Shown here piece by piece: positions 47,353 through 55,316 of a DNA stretch of 64,000 nt. Numbering within the stretch: position 1 is the stretch's first letter; the number at the start of each line of letters is the position of its first letter. The notes under the pieces were generated by a model, which saw only the letters and a list, made by a program, of their open reading frames with translations, ran no database searches and was not told the DNA's origin. This stretch comes from Limnohabitans sp. 103DPR2. GTDB lineage: Bacteria; Pseudomonadota; Gammaproteobacteria; Burkholderiales; Burkholderiaceae_C. The position numbers were made by a program, and so were the translations under genes. The DNA lies in NCBI RefSeq assembly GCF_001412575.1, contig NZ_CP011834.1, positions 1,302,001-1,366,000 on the forward strand, written 5' to 3'.

Positions 47353-48369
47353 ATGATATTTCGCGCACTGACACTCTCACTAGGCTTGGCCACTTTCAGC
47401 ATCGCTTCTGCCATGTCCGCAACGCCGCAGCCAGCACCTGCCGCTCCCGCAGTTCAAGCGCCAGCGCCCATTTTTGTTTTGAATTCGCTGGATGGCAACG
47501 TCAGTGTGATTGACCCCGTCACTTGGACAGAAACCAAACGCATTCCAACAGGCAAAGAGCCCCATCATTTGTACCTCACGCCCGACGAAAAATCGGTCAT
47601 TGTGGCCAACGCACTGTCCGACTCGCTCACTTTTATCGATCCACGCACAGCAGAAGTTCAGCGCGTGGTGTCAGGCATTTTGGATCCCTACCAGTTGCGT
47701 TTCTCGCCTGACATGAAATGGTTTGTGACGGTGGCCAACCGCCTCAACCACCTTGACATTTACAAGTGGGATGGCCAAACGCCCACCTTGGTCAAGCGCA
47801 TATCTTCCTCCAAAACACCCAGCCACCTTTGGATAGACAGCAAGAGCACCACGGTGTGGGCCACCATGCAAGACAGCAATGAGTTGGTGGCAGTAGATCT
47901 TGCGACGCAAGCGATCAAGTGGCGCGTCAAAACTGGCACCATGCCCGCCGATGTGTTCGGCACCCCCGACGACAAGCACTTGTTGATCGGTTTGACGGGC
48001 GGCGATGGGGTGGAGGTTTATGACGTTTCGAACGGTCCTGCACAAAAAATCAAAAAAATCACAACAGGCAAGGGCGCGCATGCATTCCGTGCCATTGGTG
48101 ACAAACAACACGTGCTGGTCAGCAACCGAGTGGCCAACACCATCAGCAAAATTGATTACAAAAACTTCACCGTGGTGGACCAATACCCCGGCCCAACCGG
48201 TCCTGATTGCATGGACATCACGGCCGATGGCAAAACCATTTTGTTGGCATCACGTTGGGCGCAAAAACTGAGTGTCATCGACATGAGCACGCGCAAAGTG
48301 GTTCGACAAATCAAAGTGGGCAAGTCGCCGCATGGTGTGTGGACCTTAGACCATGCGCCTCGTCAGTAA
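47353..48369 (+). CDS. Periplasmic YncE-like beta-propeller protein
   Basis: 338 residues with a Sec signal peptide (MIFRALTLSLGLATFSIASAMSA) and a short Pro/Ala linker, then repeated YVTN-type blades: FVLNSLDGNVSVIDPVTWTETKRIPTGKEPHHLYLTPDEKSVIVANALSDSLTFIDP and similar repeats through LLASRWAQKLSVIDMSTRKVVRQIKVGKSPHGVW. Such propellers bind partners or DNA in the periplasm; no enzyme activity is evident. Its end overlaps the polysaccharide deacetylase gene by 17 bases, so the two are translationally coupled, which hints at a cell-wall or surface-polysaccharide function. Confidence 0.86.
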   Translation: MIFRALTLSLGLATFSIASAMSATPQPAPAAPAVQAPAPIFVLNSLDGNVSVIDPVTWTETKRIPTGKEPHHLYLTPDEKSVIVANALSDSLTFIDPRTAEVQRVVSGILDPYQLRFSPDMKWFVTVANRLNHLDIYKWDGQTPTLVKRISSSKTPSHLWIDSKSTTVWATMQDSNELVAVDLATQAIKWRVKTGTMPADVFGTPDDKHLLIGLTGGDGVEVYDVSNGPAQKIKKITTGKGAHAFRAIGDKQHVLVSNRVANTISKIDYKNFTVVDQYPGPTGPDCMDITADGKTILLASRWAQKLSVIDMSTRKVVRQIKVGKSPHGVWTLDHAPRQ

Positions 48370-49174
48370 GCTCGGCAAGAAGTGCTTGGGCTGGGGCTTG
48401 TTGGCCTCAGTCCTCACAAGTTCTGCTTGGGCCCTGAATGGTGTGCCCACCACGCCGCAGTGCAAAAAGCCGGTGTACCTGACCTTTGACACGGGCCACA
48501 TGGGCGTCGCGCCCCTGATCTCACAAGTGTTACAAAAGCACCAAGTGCCCGTGACCTATTTTGCGGCGCATGAAAAAACGCAAGAGGGCGACGGCACCTT
48601 GGGCCAGTACTGGGCCCCTTGGTGGAAAGCGCAAGCTGCCAATGGCCACGACTTTGCAAGCCACACTTATGACCATGCCTATTGGCGTGCCGACATCGAC
48701 GCGCAACATTTCAAAATTCGGCCTAGCGCAGGTGAGCAGAATGGCCAAAATTTAAACTGGCACGCAGCGGATTACTGTGCCAATTTGAAGAAAGCCAGTG
48801 ATCGTTTGGAAGTCATGACGGGGCGCAAGGCCTTGCCTTTGTTTCGCGCGCCCGGTGGCAAAACATCGCCCGCTTTGTTGCAGGCGGCCAAAGATTGCGG
48901 CTACACCCATGTCGGGTGGTCGCCTGCAGGATTTTTAGGGGACGAGCTTTCGAGTCAAACACATCCCAACCCAAAGCTTTTGGCAAGTGCCCTGAAGAAC
49001 ATCCGCAGTGGGGATATTTTGATGGCGCATTTGGGCATCTGGTCGCGTCAAGACCCGTGGGCACCTGCCGTGCTGGAGCCTCTGGTCTTAGGCTTGAAAG
49101 AAAAGGGTTTTTGCTTTGCCAGCTTGCGTCAGCACCCGCAATATTCGAAACTCTTGGCTGATGTGCCTCACTGA
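48353..49174 (+). CDS. Secreted polysaccharide deacetylase family protein
   Basis: 273 residues with a signal peptide ending near SSAWA. NodB-homology features: YLTFDTGHMGVAPLISQVLQKHQVPVTYF, the metal-binding His pair in ASHTYDHAYW, and LFRAPGGKTSPALLQAA. The usual TFDDG motif here reads TFDTG, so the catalytic-base Asp is kept but the metal-binding Asp is Thr. It overlaps the propeller gene upstream. Substrate could be peptidoglycan, a surface glycan or a small amide; activity needs testing because of the changed ligand. Confidence 0.86.
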   Translation: MRLVSKLGKKCLGWGLLASVLTSSAWALNGVPTTPQCKKPVYLTFDTGHMGVAPLISQVLQKHQVPVTYFAAHEKTQEGDGTLGQYWAPWWKAQAANGHDFASHTYDHAYWRADIDAQHFKIRPSAGEQNGQNLNWHAADYCANLKKASDRLEVMTGRKALPLFRAPGGKTSPALLQAAKDCGYTHVGWSPAGFLGDELSSQTHPNPKLLASALKNIRSGDILMAHLGIWSRQDPWAPAVLEPLVLGLKEKGFCFASLRQHPQYSKLLADVPH

Positions 49175-49199
49175 AACTCCTTAGGCTGAACGCTTCAAC

Positions 49200-50180
49200 A
49201 TGCTTTCCAATGTTGTCAATTTTTTCACGGAAGCGTTTGCTAATTTGCAAACCTTGCTGTTTGAAAATGTGGTGCTACCCATCGCCTTTAATGGCGGTGC
49301 CGGCAACCTGCTCGATGTGGCTTTTGAAGGCACGGGCTGGTTGTTGGTGGGCTTGATTCAAATTGCGATCATGGTGTGCCTGATTGCACCTTTGGAAAGA
49401 TGGCGTCCTATCGAACAGCAGCCTGATGCAGCAGCCGTGCGTGTAGATGTCATTTACACCTTGGTCCAGCGTTTGGGCTTGTTCAAGTTGTTCATGTTTT
49501 TCACGTTTGAAAATGCCATTGAAACAGGCTTTGGCTTGCTTCGGGTTGAAGGTTTTCCCACTTTGAACATCGATGCCATCTGGCCAGGTGTCACCGATCA
49601 GGCTGCCGTGAGTTTTGTGCTGTACTTGATTGTTTTTGATTTGGTGCACTACCTGATTCACCGCGGTCAGCACCAGTTCAACCGCTGGTGGGCTTTGCAC
49701 TCGCTGCACCATTCGCAGCGCCACATGACGCTGTGGACGGACAATCGAAATCACCTGCTCGATGATGTGATCACAGCCATGCTGCTGTCTATCGTGGCCA
49801 AGTTGATTGGCGTCGGCCCTGGCCAGTTTGTAGCTTTGGTGGCAGTCAGTCAGTTGTGGGAGAACTTGCAGCACGCTAATTTCAAATGCAGTTTTGGTTG
49901 GCTGGGCGATCGCTTGTTGATCAGTCCGCGTTTTCACCGACTGCATCACAGCATTGGCATTGGGCACGAGTCAGCAGGACGAAAAACTTTGGGTGGCCAC
50001 AATTTTGGGGTTCTCTTTCCTTGGTGGGACATGCTATTTAAAACCGCTGATTTTTCCGATCGCTACGACCCCACGGGCGTTCGCGATCAAGTCGAAGAAG
50101 GGCGAGACTATGGCCGTGGTTATTGGGCTCAGCAGAAATTAGGTTTGGTTCGCCTTTTTGAGCGGAGGCTAAACGCATGA
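49200..50180 (+). CDS. Sterol desaturase/fatty-acid hydroxylase family membrane protein
   Basis: 326-residue integral membrane di-iron enzyme. Three histidine clusters are present: HYLIHRGQH, HSLHHSQRHM and HRLHHSIG, with the first two in the order of the family. Several hydrophobic helices precede them (WLLVGLIQIAIMVCLIA, AAVSFVLYLIVFDLVHY). It likely hydroxylates a lipid acyl chain or a hopanoid/carotenoid; the substrate is not indicated. Its stop overlaps the start of the EI24 gene by four bases, so they share an operon. Confidence 0.9.
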   Translation: MLSNVVNFFTEAFANLQTLLFENVVLPIAFNGGAGNLLDVAFEGTGWLLVGLIQIAIMVCLIAPLERWRPIEQQPDAAAVRVDVIYTLVQRLGLFKLFMFFTFENAIETGFGLLRVEGFPTLNIDAIWPGVTDQAAVSFVLYLIVFDLVHYLIHRGQHQFNRWWALHSLHHSQRHMTLWTDNRNHLLDDVITAMLLSIVAKLIGVGPGQFVALVAVSQLWENLQHANFKCSFGWLGDRLLISPRFHRLHHSIGIGHESAGRKTLGGHNFGVLFPWWDMLFKTADFSDRYDPTGVRDQVEEGRDYGRGYWAQQKLGLVRLFERRLNA

Positions 50181-51046
50181 GGAACATGGCCGATTCTTTT
50201 TGGCGTGCTGTTGCTTATTGCTTTCACCCCAAAGTGATCTTCTTGTCGCTGGTCCCTTTGATCTTGATGATGGTCATTGTGATGGGCTTAGGGGCGTTGT
50301 ACTGGGATGCCGCATTGCAAAGTGTGCGTGTTTGGTTGGATGCCAGCAGCACCTTAGACTGGGCTTGGCTTTGGTTAGAGCGCATGGGCTTGATGAGCCT
50401 GAAATCGGTCGTGCCCCCCTTGCTGCTGATTGTGGCTGTCACCCCATTGGTGGTGGTCATGTCTTTGTTGGCCGTCTCCTTCATGATGACACCCGCCTTG
50501 GTGAACATGGTGGCCGATCGACGTTTTGCGCAGCTCGAACGCAAGCGCGGCGGATCGATGTTGCAGGGCTTGGCTTGGACTCTTTTGTCTGTGGTGTTGG
50601 CCTTGGGTGCTTTGGTTTTGACCTTGCCTCTGTGGTGGTTGCCTCCCATGGCCATGGTGATGCCCGCACTCATCTGGGGTTGGTTGACTTATCGCGTCAT
50701 GACCTATGACGTGTTGGCCGACCATGCCTCTCGCGCCGAACGCTTAGAGTTGATGCGACGCTATCGTTTTCAGTTACTCGTCATGGGAGTGATCACGGGC
50801 CTGATGGGTGCGGCGCCCAGCTTGGTATGGGCCTCAGGCGCCTTGTTTGTGGCTGCCTTTGTGGTCCTCATTCCCATTGCAGTTTGGATTTACACCCTGG
50901 TGTTTATTTTTTCAGCACTTTGGTTTGTGCATTTCTTGCTCGATGCGCTCTCACAAGTTCGTGCGGAGCCGCCTGCAACTTGGCGCAAGGATTCAACCCA
51001 AGCCGCCGACATCGTCGATGTCGAATCCAAAATATTGAATGCTTGA
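50177..51046 (+). CDS. EI24-domain inner membrane protein (CysZ-related)
   Basis: 289-residue membrane protein with about five to six hydrophobic helices (VIFLSLVPLILMMVIVMGLGALYW, SVVPPLLLIVAVTPLVVVMSLLAV, LLSVVLALGALVLTLPLWWLPPMAMVMPALIWGWLTYRVMTYDVLADHA, FVAAFVVLIPIAVWIYTLVFIFSALWFVHFLLDAL). The TPALVNMVADRRFAQLERKRGG loop and YRVMTYDVL are typical of the EI24 family. CysZ in this family transports sulfate, but this betaproteobacterial branch is functionally undefined. It is followed by the CinA-type gene, an arrangement seen in relatives. Confidence 0.86.
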   Translation: MRNMADSFWRAVAYCFHPKVIFLSLVPLILMMVIVMGLGALYWDAALQSVRVWLDASSTLDWAWLWLERMGLMSLKSVVPPLLLIVAVTPLVVVMSLLAVSFMMTPALVNMVADRRFAQLERKRGGSMLQGLAWTLLSVVLALGALVLTLPLWWLPPMAMVMPALIWGWLTYRVMTYDVLADHASRAERLELMRRYRFQLLVMGVITGLMGAAPSLVWASGALFVAAFVVLIPIAVWIYTLVFIFSALWFVHFLLDALSQVRAEPPATWRKDSTQAADIVDVESKILNA

Positions 51047-51081
51047 ATGCATTCGCTTTCATTGAACACCACAAGGCTCGC

Positions 51082-51936
51082 ATGACCTCCTTGAATCACA
51101 CGCCAGTGCAGGCCTCGCAGCCTGCACCTGCCATTGGCCTGATCATCATTGGCGATGAAATTTTGTCAGGCAAACGTGCCGACAAGCACCTTCCCAAGTT
51201 CATCGAGTTGCTCACCGAGCGTGGTTTGCAGTTGTCATGGGCAGAGTACGTGGGTGATTCGCCAGAGCGCATCACAGCCGTTTTGGCGCGGGCCTTTGCA
51301 TCGGGTGATGTGGTGTTTTCATGCGGGGGCATTGGCGCAACACCCGACGACCACACCCGGCAATGTGCCGCCAAAGCTTTGGGCGTGCCACTGGCATTGC
51401 AAGCTGAGGCCAAGGCGCTGATATTGGAGCGCGTGCGCGATGTGGCCCTAGAGCAAGGTTTGCCCTATGAGCCTGACCGCGCAGACAACCAGCATCGCTT
51501 GAACATGGGCATGTTCCCGCAAGGCGCGCAGATCATTCACAACCCGTACAACAAAATTCCGGGTTTCACATGCCGCGGTGCAGGTCAGGGCATGGTTCAT
51601 TTTGTGCCGGGCTTCCCCGTCATGGCCTGGCCCATGATGCAAGACAAACTGGACGTCTATTGCCAAAGCTGGGGAGCTGCCCCGAAACGTGCTGAGCGTT
51701 CCGTCATTGTGTTTGGTGCCATGGAGGCAACCCTAACCCCCTTGATGGAAGCCATTGAGTTGCAATTTCCAGGTGTCAAAGTCTTCAGTCTGCCAAGCGT
51801 GGACCATCCGCAATGGGGAAAACACATTGAACTGGGCGTCAAAGGCGAGGAGAGTCTTTCTGCTGAGGCTTTTGCAGCCTTGAAAACGGGCCTTCAACCC
51901 TTCAAAGTTGAGTTTGGCCCCGAAATGGTGCGTTAA
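51082..51936 (+). CDS. CinA-type molybdopterin-binding-domain protein
   Basis: From the ATG at 51082, 284 residues; the open frame extends far upstream inside the EI24 gene but in another frame of it. The MoaB/MogA-like fold shows AIGLIIIGDEILSGKRADKHL, VVFSCGGIGATPDDHTRQCAAKALG and FVPGFPVMAWPMM. The PncC-type nicotinamide amidase domain of full CinA is absent, so this is the stand-alone competence/damage-inducible A N-terminal type, which in CinA hydrolyses ADP-ribose. Role here uncertain. Confidence 0.86.
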   Translation: MTSLNHTPVQASQPAPAIGLIIIGDEILSGKRADKHLPKFIELLTERGLQLSWAEYVGDSPERITAVLARAFASGDVVFSCGGIGATPDDHTRQCAAKALGVPLALQAEAKALILERVRDVALEQGLPYEPDRADNQHRLNMGMFPQGAQIIHNPYNKIPGFTCRGAGQGMVHFVPGFPVMAWPMMQDKLDVYCQSWGAAPKRAERSVIVFGAMEATLTPLMEAIELQFPGVKVFSLPSVDHPQWGKHIELGVKGEESLSAEAFAALKTGLQPFKVEFGPEMVR

Positions 51937-51943
51937 GTAGCAT

Positions 51944-51960
51944 TGCACTATAATGGTGCC
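51944..51960. promoter_or_regulatory. NtrC binding site upstream of glnA
   Basis: TGCAC-TATAAT-GGTGCC matches the NtrC consensus TGCACC-N4-TGGTGCA at every core position of both half-sites, with six bases between GCAC and GGTGC. It lies about 160 bases upstream of the predicted sigma-54 start point, a normal enhancer distance, and NtrC itself is encoded 3.4 kb downstream. Confidence 0.75.
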
Positions 51961-52077
51961 TAATTGCTTTTGGATGGTGCATGCGTGCGCACTAAAAAAT
52001 CATGCAAGCGGCTTCGTCATAACCCTGTCCTCGGGGCACAATAGCGCTCTTGGGAATTTGTGGCGTCTTGCCTTTGT

Positions 52078-52093
52078 TGGCATAAAAACTGCA
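52078..52093 (+). promoter_or_regulatory. Sigma-54 promoter of glnA
   Basis: TGGCATAAAAACTGCA fits the -24/-12 pattern TGGCAC-N5-TTGCA: the invariant GG and GC are 12 bases apart, as needed for RpoN. Predicted start of transcription is near 52104, leaving a leader of about 34 bases with AGGAG at 52127-52131 before the glnA ATG. Confidence 0.75.
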
Positions 52094-52137
52094 AGCCCGA
52101 AGAACCAATTATCAACATCCATCCTTAGGAGATTCTG

Positions 52138-53553
52138 ATGGCAAAGACCGTCGCAGACGTAATGAAGATGGTGAAGGACAACGAAGTCAAGTTTGTTGAC
52201 TTCCGCTTCACCGATACCCGTGGCAAAGAACAGCACGTTTCCGTGCCAATTTCTCACTTTGACGAAAGCAAGTTCACTGACGGCCACGCGTTCGACGGTT
52301 CTTCTATCGCCGGTTGGAAAGGCATCGAAGCCTCCGACATGTTGTTGATGCCCGATCCCATCACAGCCAACATCGATCCCTTTTTCGAAGAAACAACTTT
52401 GATCTTGGGTTGCGACGTGTTGGAACCCGGTGATGGCAAAGCCTACGACCGCGACCCACGTTCTATCGCCAAGCGCGCTGAAGCCTACTTGAAGGCTTCC
52501 GGTTTGGGTGACACGGCTTACTTCGGACCCGAGCCAGAATTCTTCTTGTTCGACGACGTCCGTTTCGGCAGCGACATGTCTGGTACGTTCTTCAAGATCG
52601 ACGACTACGAAGCCCCTTGGAATACAGGCAAGAAAATGGAAGGCGGCAACCGCGGCCACCGTCCAACCGTCAAAGGTGGCTACTTCCCAGTGCCTCCCGT
52701 TGACAGCACACAAGACATCCGTGCAGAGATGGTCATGATTCTCGAATCCATGGGCATTCCTGTTGAAGTGTTCCACCACGAAGTGGCTGGCGCAGGTCAA
52801 AACGAAATCGGTACACGCTTCAGCACTTTGGTTGAGCGCGCTGACTGGACTCAAACATTGAAGTATGTGGTTTGGAACGTGGCCAATGCCTACGGCAAAA
52901 CTGCCACTTTCATGCCCAAGCCTTTGGTCGGTGACAACGGTTCCGGCATGCACGTTCACCAGTCCATCTGGAAAGACGGCAAAAACTTGTTCGCTGGCAA
53001 CGGCTACGCAGGTTTGTCAGACTACGCGCTGTACTACATCGGCGGCATCATCAAGCACGCACGTGCATTGAACGCCATCACAAACCCAACAACAAACAGC
53101 TACAAGCGTTTGGTGCCTGGTTTCGAAGCCCCTGTGAAGTTGGCTTACTCTAGCCGCAACCGTTCTGCTTCCATCCGTATTCCTCACGTTGCATCTGACA
53201 AAGGTCGCCGCATTGAAGCGCGCTTCCCAGATCCAATGGCCAACCCTTACCTCTGCTTTGCTGCATTGATGATGGCTGGTTTGGACGGCGTGGAAAACAA
53301 GATCCACCCAGGCGAAGCTGCTACCAAAGATTTGTACCATTTGCCTCCAGAAGAAGATGCATTGGTGCCAACCGTTTGCCACAGCTTGGACCAAGCCCTC
53401 GAGTATTTGGACAAAGACCGTGCCTTCTTGACAAAAGGTGGCGTGTTCACAGACTCCATGCTCGACGCTTACATTGAATTGAAAATGGGTGAAGTCACAC
53501 GCTTCCGTCAAGCTGTGCACCCCATCGAATACGAGATGTACTACTCACTGTAA
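52138..53553 (+). CDS. glnA: Glutamine synthetase type I
   Basis: Dodecameric ATP-dependent enzyme joining ammonia to glutamate. 471 residues with [29 protein letters not shown] (metal-binding Glu), [17 protein letters not shown] (catalytic His/Asn), [17 protein letters not shown] and NRSASIRIP. The adenylylation site Tyr400 is in [10 protein letters not shown], so the enzyme is of the GS-I-beta class switched off by GlnE. A sigma-54 promoter and an NtrC box lie upstream and a strong terminator follows. Codon use favours optimal codons more than the neighbours do, as expected for an abundant protein. Confidence 0.98.
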   Translation: MAKTVADVMKMVKDNEVKFVDFRFTDTRGKEQHVSVPISHFDESKFTDGHAFDGSSIAGWKGIEASDMLLMPDPITANIDPFFEETTLILGCDVLEPGDGKAYDRDPRSIAKRAEAYLKASGLGDTAYFGPEPEFFLFDDVRFGSDMSGTFFKIDDYEAPWNTGKKMEGGNRGHRPTVKGGYFPVPPVDSTQDIRAEMVMILESMGIPVEVFHHEVAGAGQNEIGTRFSTLVERADWTQTLKYVVWNVANAYGKTATFMPKPLVGDNGSGMHVHQSIWKDGKNLFAGNGYAGLSDYALYYIGGIIKHARALNAITNPTTNSYKRLVPGFEAPVKLAYSSRNRSASIRIPHVASDKGRRIEARFPDPMANPYLCFAALMMAGLDGVENKIHPGEAATKDLYHLPPEEDALVPTVCHSLDQALEYLDKDRAFLTKGGVFTDSMLDAYIELKMGEVTRFRQAVHPIEYEMYYSL

Positions 53554-53588
53554 TTCACAGCGAGTTTGGGCACCTGAGCCCGACCCTC

Positions 53589-53616
53589 AAAAGGACGGCT
53601 CAGGCCGTCCTTTTTT
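53589..53616 (+). terminator. Intrinsic terminator of glnA
   Basis: Stem with GC core GGACGGC/GCCGTCC plus flanking A-T pairs, four-base loop TCAG, followed by six T. It starts 36 bases after the glnA stop codon and separates glnA from the glnL-glnG part, which would then be reached by read-through or its own promoter. Confidence 0.92.
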
Positions 53617-53635
53617 CTTGGCTGATACAAACCGA

Positions 53636-54190
53636 ATGAACAAATACATCTGTCCAGCAATGCAAAGCACAAGCGTGAGGATGTGTCTTGGCACGTTTGT
53701 TCTGGTGTCACTGGCATTCAGTGCCACAGCCAATCAAGTGGTTTACAAATGTGGTCAAGAAATCACCAACCAACCCACTGATCCCAAACTGTGTCAACCC
53801 TTGAACATATCGCAGCCGACGCAAATTGAAGGCACGCGTGTGCAAACAAGTTCTCACAAAGGAACGGGTACGGCGGTCATGGATGCTTCTGTGGTTCAAA
53901 CGGGCCCCGCTGCTGATTCGCTTGAACGCAAGGCGCAAGCCCGCACCATCTTGGAGGATGAGTGGCAAAAGTTAAGTGCTCAGTACGCCGAATTGGTGCA
54001 GCAGTACAACCGTGGCAAGTCGACGCCGCTGGCTGGCGAAACAATGCATCAGACAAATGACCCGCAGCGTGCCATGGCATTGAAAGCGCAAGTCCAGCGC
54101 ATGGAGCGAGATCTCCAAGCTTTGCAGCGAGAGCTCAGTCGTTACGGCTTGCAAATGGCAAGCCCTTTGAGTGCTGCAACATCGAAGTGA
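53636..54190 (+). CDS. Small secreted coiled-coil protein between glnA and glnL (DUF4124-like)
   Basis: From the ATG at 53636, 184 residues with a signal peptide (MCLGTFVLVSLAFSATAN). The mature start NQVVYKCGQEITNQPTDPKLCQPL resembles the DUF4124 pattern of two Cys in a short beta domain. The rest is linker and then a coiled coil from about residue 100 on (LEDEWQKLSAQYAELVQQYN, ALKAQVQRMERDLQALQRELSRYG). The gene lies 19 bases after the glnA terminator and seven bases before the glnL start, so it belongs to the glnL-glnG transcription unit. No function is known to me. Confidence 0.75.
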   Translation: MNKYICPAMQSTSVRMCLGTFVLVSLAFSATANQVVYKCGQEITNQPTDPKLCQPLNISQPTQIEGTRVQTSSHKGTGTAVMDASVVQTGPAADSLERKAQARTILEDEWQKLSAQYAELVQQYNRGKSTPLAGETMHQTNDPQRAMALKAQVQRMERDLQALQRELSRYGLQMASPLSAATSK

Positions 54191-54197
54191 ACCTCTC

Positions 54198-55277
54198 ATG
54201 ACCCTGCCATCCAAATCACTACCACAAAGCCGATTCCACGCATTTGATTTGCTGGCCACGCCCATTGCTGTTCTCAACAGCAATGGCGCTGTGCTCTTTG
54301 TGAATGCTGAATTAGAAGACGTGATGGGCCAATCGCGCAGAAGCTTGGAAGGTGACTCGTTCCTTCAGTTTTTTGCCGACCCACAGCCATTGAAGCATGC
54401 CTTGAATGGCGCCAAGGCAAATGAATTTGCAGCCTTGCGATATGACTCCGAGTTGTTGCGCATCAATCCCGAAGAGGCCTTGCCTGTTCACGTGATTGTG
54501 GCGCAGTCGGACAATGTGGATGAGGTCATCATTGAATTGCTGCCCATTCAGCAACAAACCCGTCAAGACCGAGAAGAACGCCTGATAGACCAAGCCCAAG
54601 CCAACAAAGAGTTGATCCGCAATTTGGCGCATGAAATCAAGAATCCCTTGGGAGGCATTCGAGGCGCAGCGCAGTTGCTTGAAATGGAAATGGAATCCAA
54701 AGAACTGACGGAGTACACGCAAGTCATCATCCGAGAGGCCGACCGCTTGCAAACCTTGGTAGACCGTCTGCTAGCGCCCCATCGCCGTCCTCACATGGTG
54801 GGGGACGTCAACATCCATGAAGTGTGCGAACGCGTCAGGTCCTTGATCGTTTCTGAGTTTCCAAGAGGCATTCGCGTGGTTCGCGATTACGACACGTCCA
54901 TTCCTGAGTTCAGAGGCGACAGGGAACAGCTGATCCAGGCTGTTCTGAACATCGCACACAACGCCGCCCAGGCCATGTCCGATCGCATCACCGAGGGTGA
55001 TGCCCAGCTCATCTTTCGAACACGAATTGCCCGGCAAGTCACCTTTGGCAAGCAAAGGTATCGACTGGCATTGGAATTGCATGTGATTGACAACGGGCCT
55101 GGTGTTCCAGACTCGATCAAAGACCGAATTTTCTTTCCGCTCATCACGGGAAGGGAAGGGGGTTCTGGCTTAGGTCTGACATTGGCGCAGACTTTTGTAC
55201 AGCAGCACCATGGTTTGATTGAGTGTGAAAGCGTTCCAGGTCGAACTGATTTCAAAATTTTGATTCCGTTGCCCTGA
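54198..55277 (+). CDS. glnL: Nitrogen regulation sensor kinase NtrB
   Basis: 359-residue soluble histidine kinase/phosphatase that with PII controls NtrC. An N-terminal PAS domain (HAFDLLATPIAVLNSNGAVLFVNAELEDVMGQS) precedes HisKA with H145 in NLAHEIKNPLGGIRGAAQLLE, then HATPase with NIAHNAAQAM, DNGPGVPDSI and GREGGSGLGLTLAQ. The ATG at 54198 is chosen over an upstream in-frame ATG that lies inside the previous gene. glnG follows after 39 bases. Confidence 0.96.
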   Translation: MTLPSKSLPQSRFHAFDLLATPIAVLNSNGAVLFVNAELEDVMGQSRRSLEGDSFLQFFADPQPLKHALNGAKANEFAALRYDSELLRINPEEALPVHVIVAQSDNVDEVIIELLPIQQQTRQDREERLIDQAQANKELIRNLAHEIKNPLGGIRGAAQLLEMEMESKELTEYTQVIIREADRLQTLVDRLLAPHRRPHMVGDVNIHEVCERVRSLIVSEFPRGIRVVRDYDTSIPEFRGDREQLIQAVLNIAHNAAQAMSDRITEGDAQLIFRTRIARQVTFGKQRYRLALELHVIDNGPGVPDSIKDRIFFPLITGREGGSGLGLTLAQTFVQQHHGLIECESVPGRTDFKILIPLP

Positions 55278-55316
55278 GCCGTTTCAGTGCATGCCACATA
55301 AAGAAAGTTAAGACCC

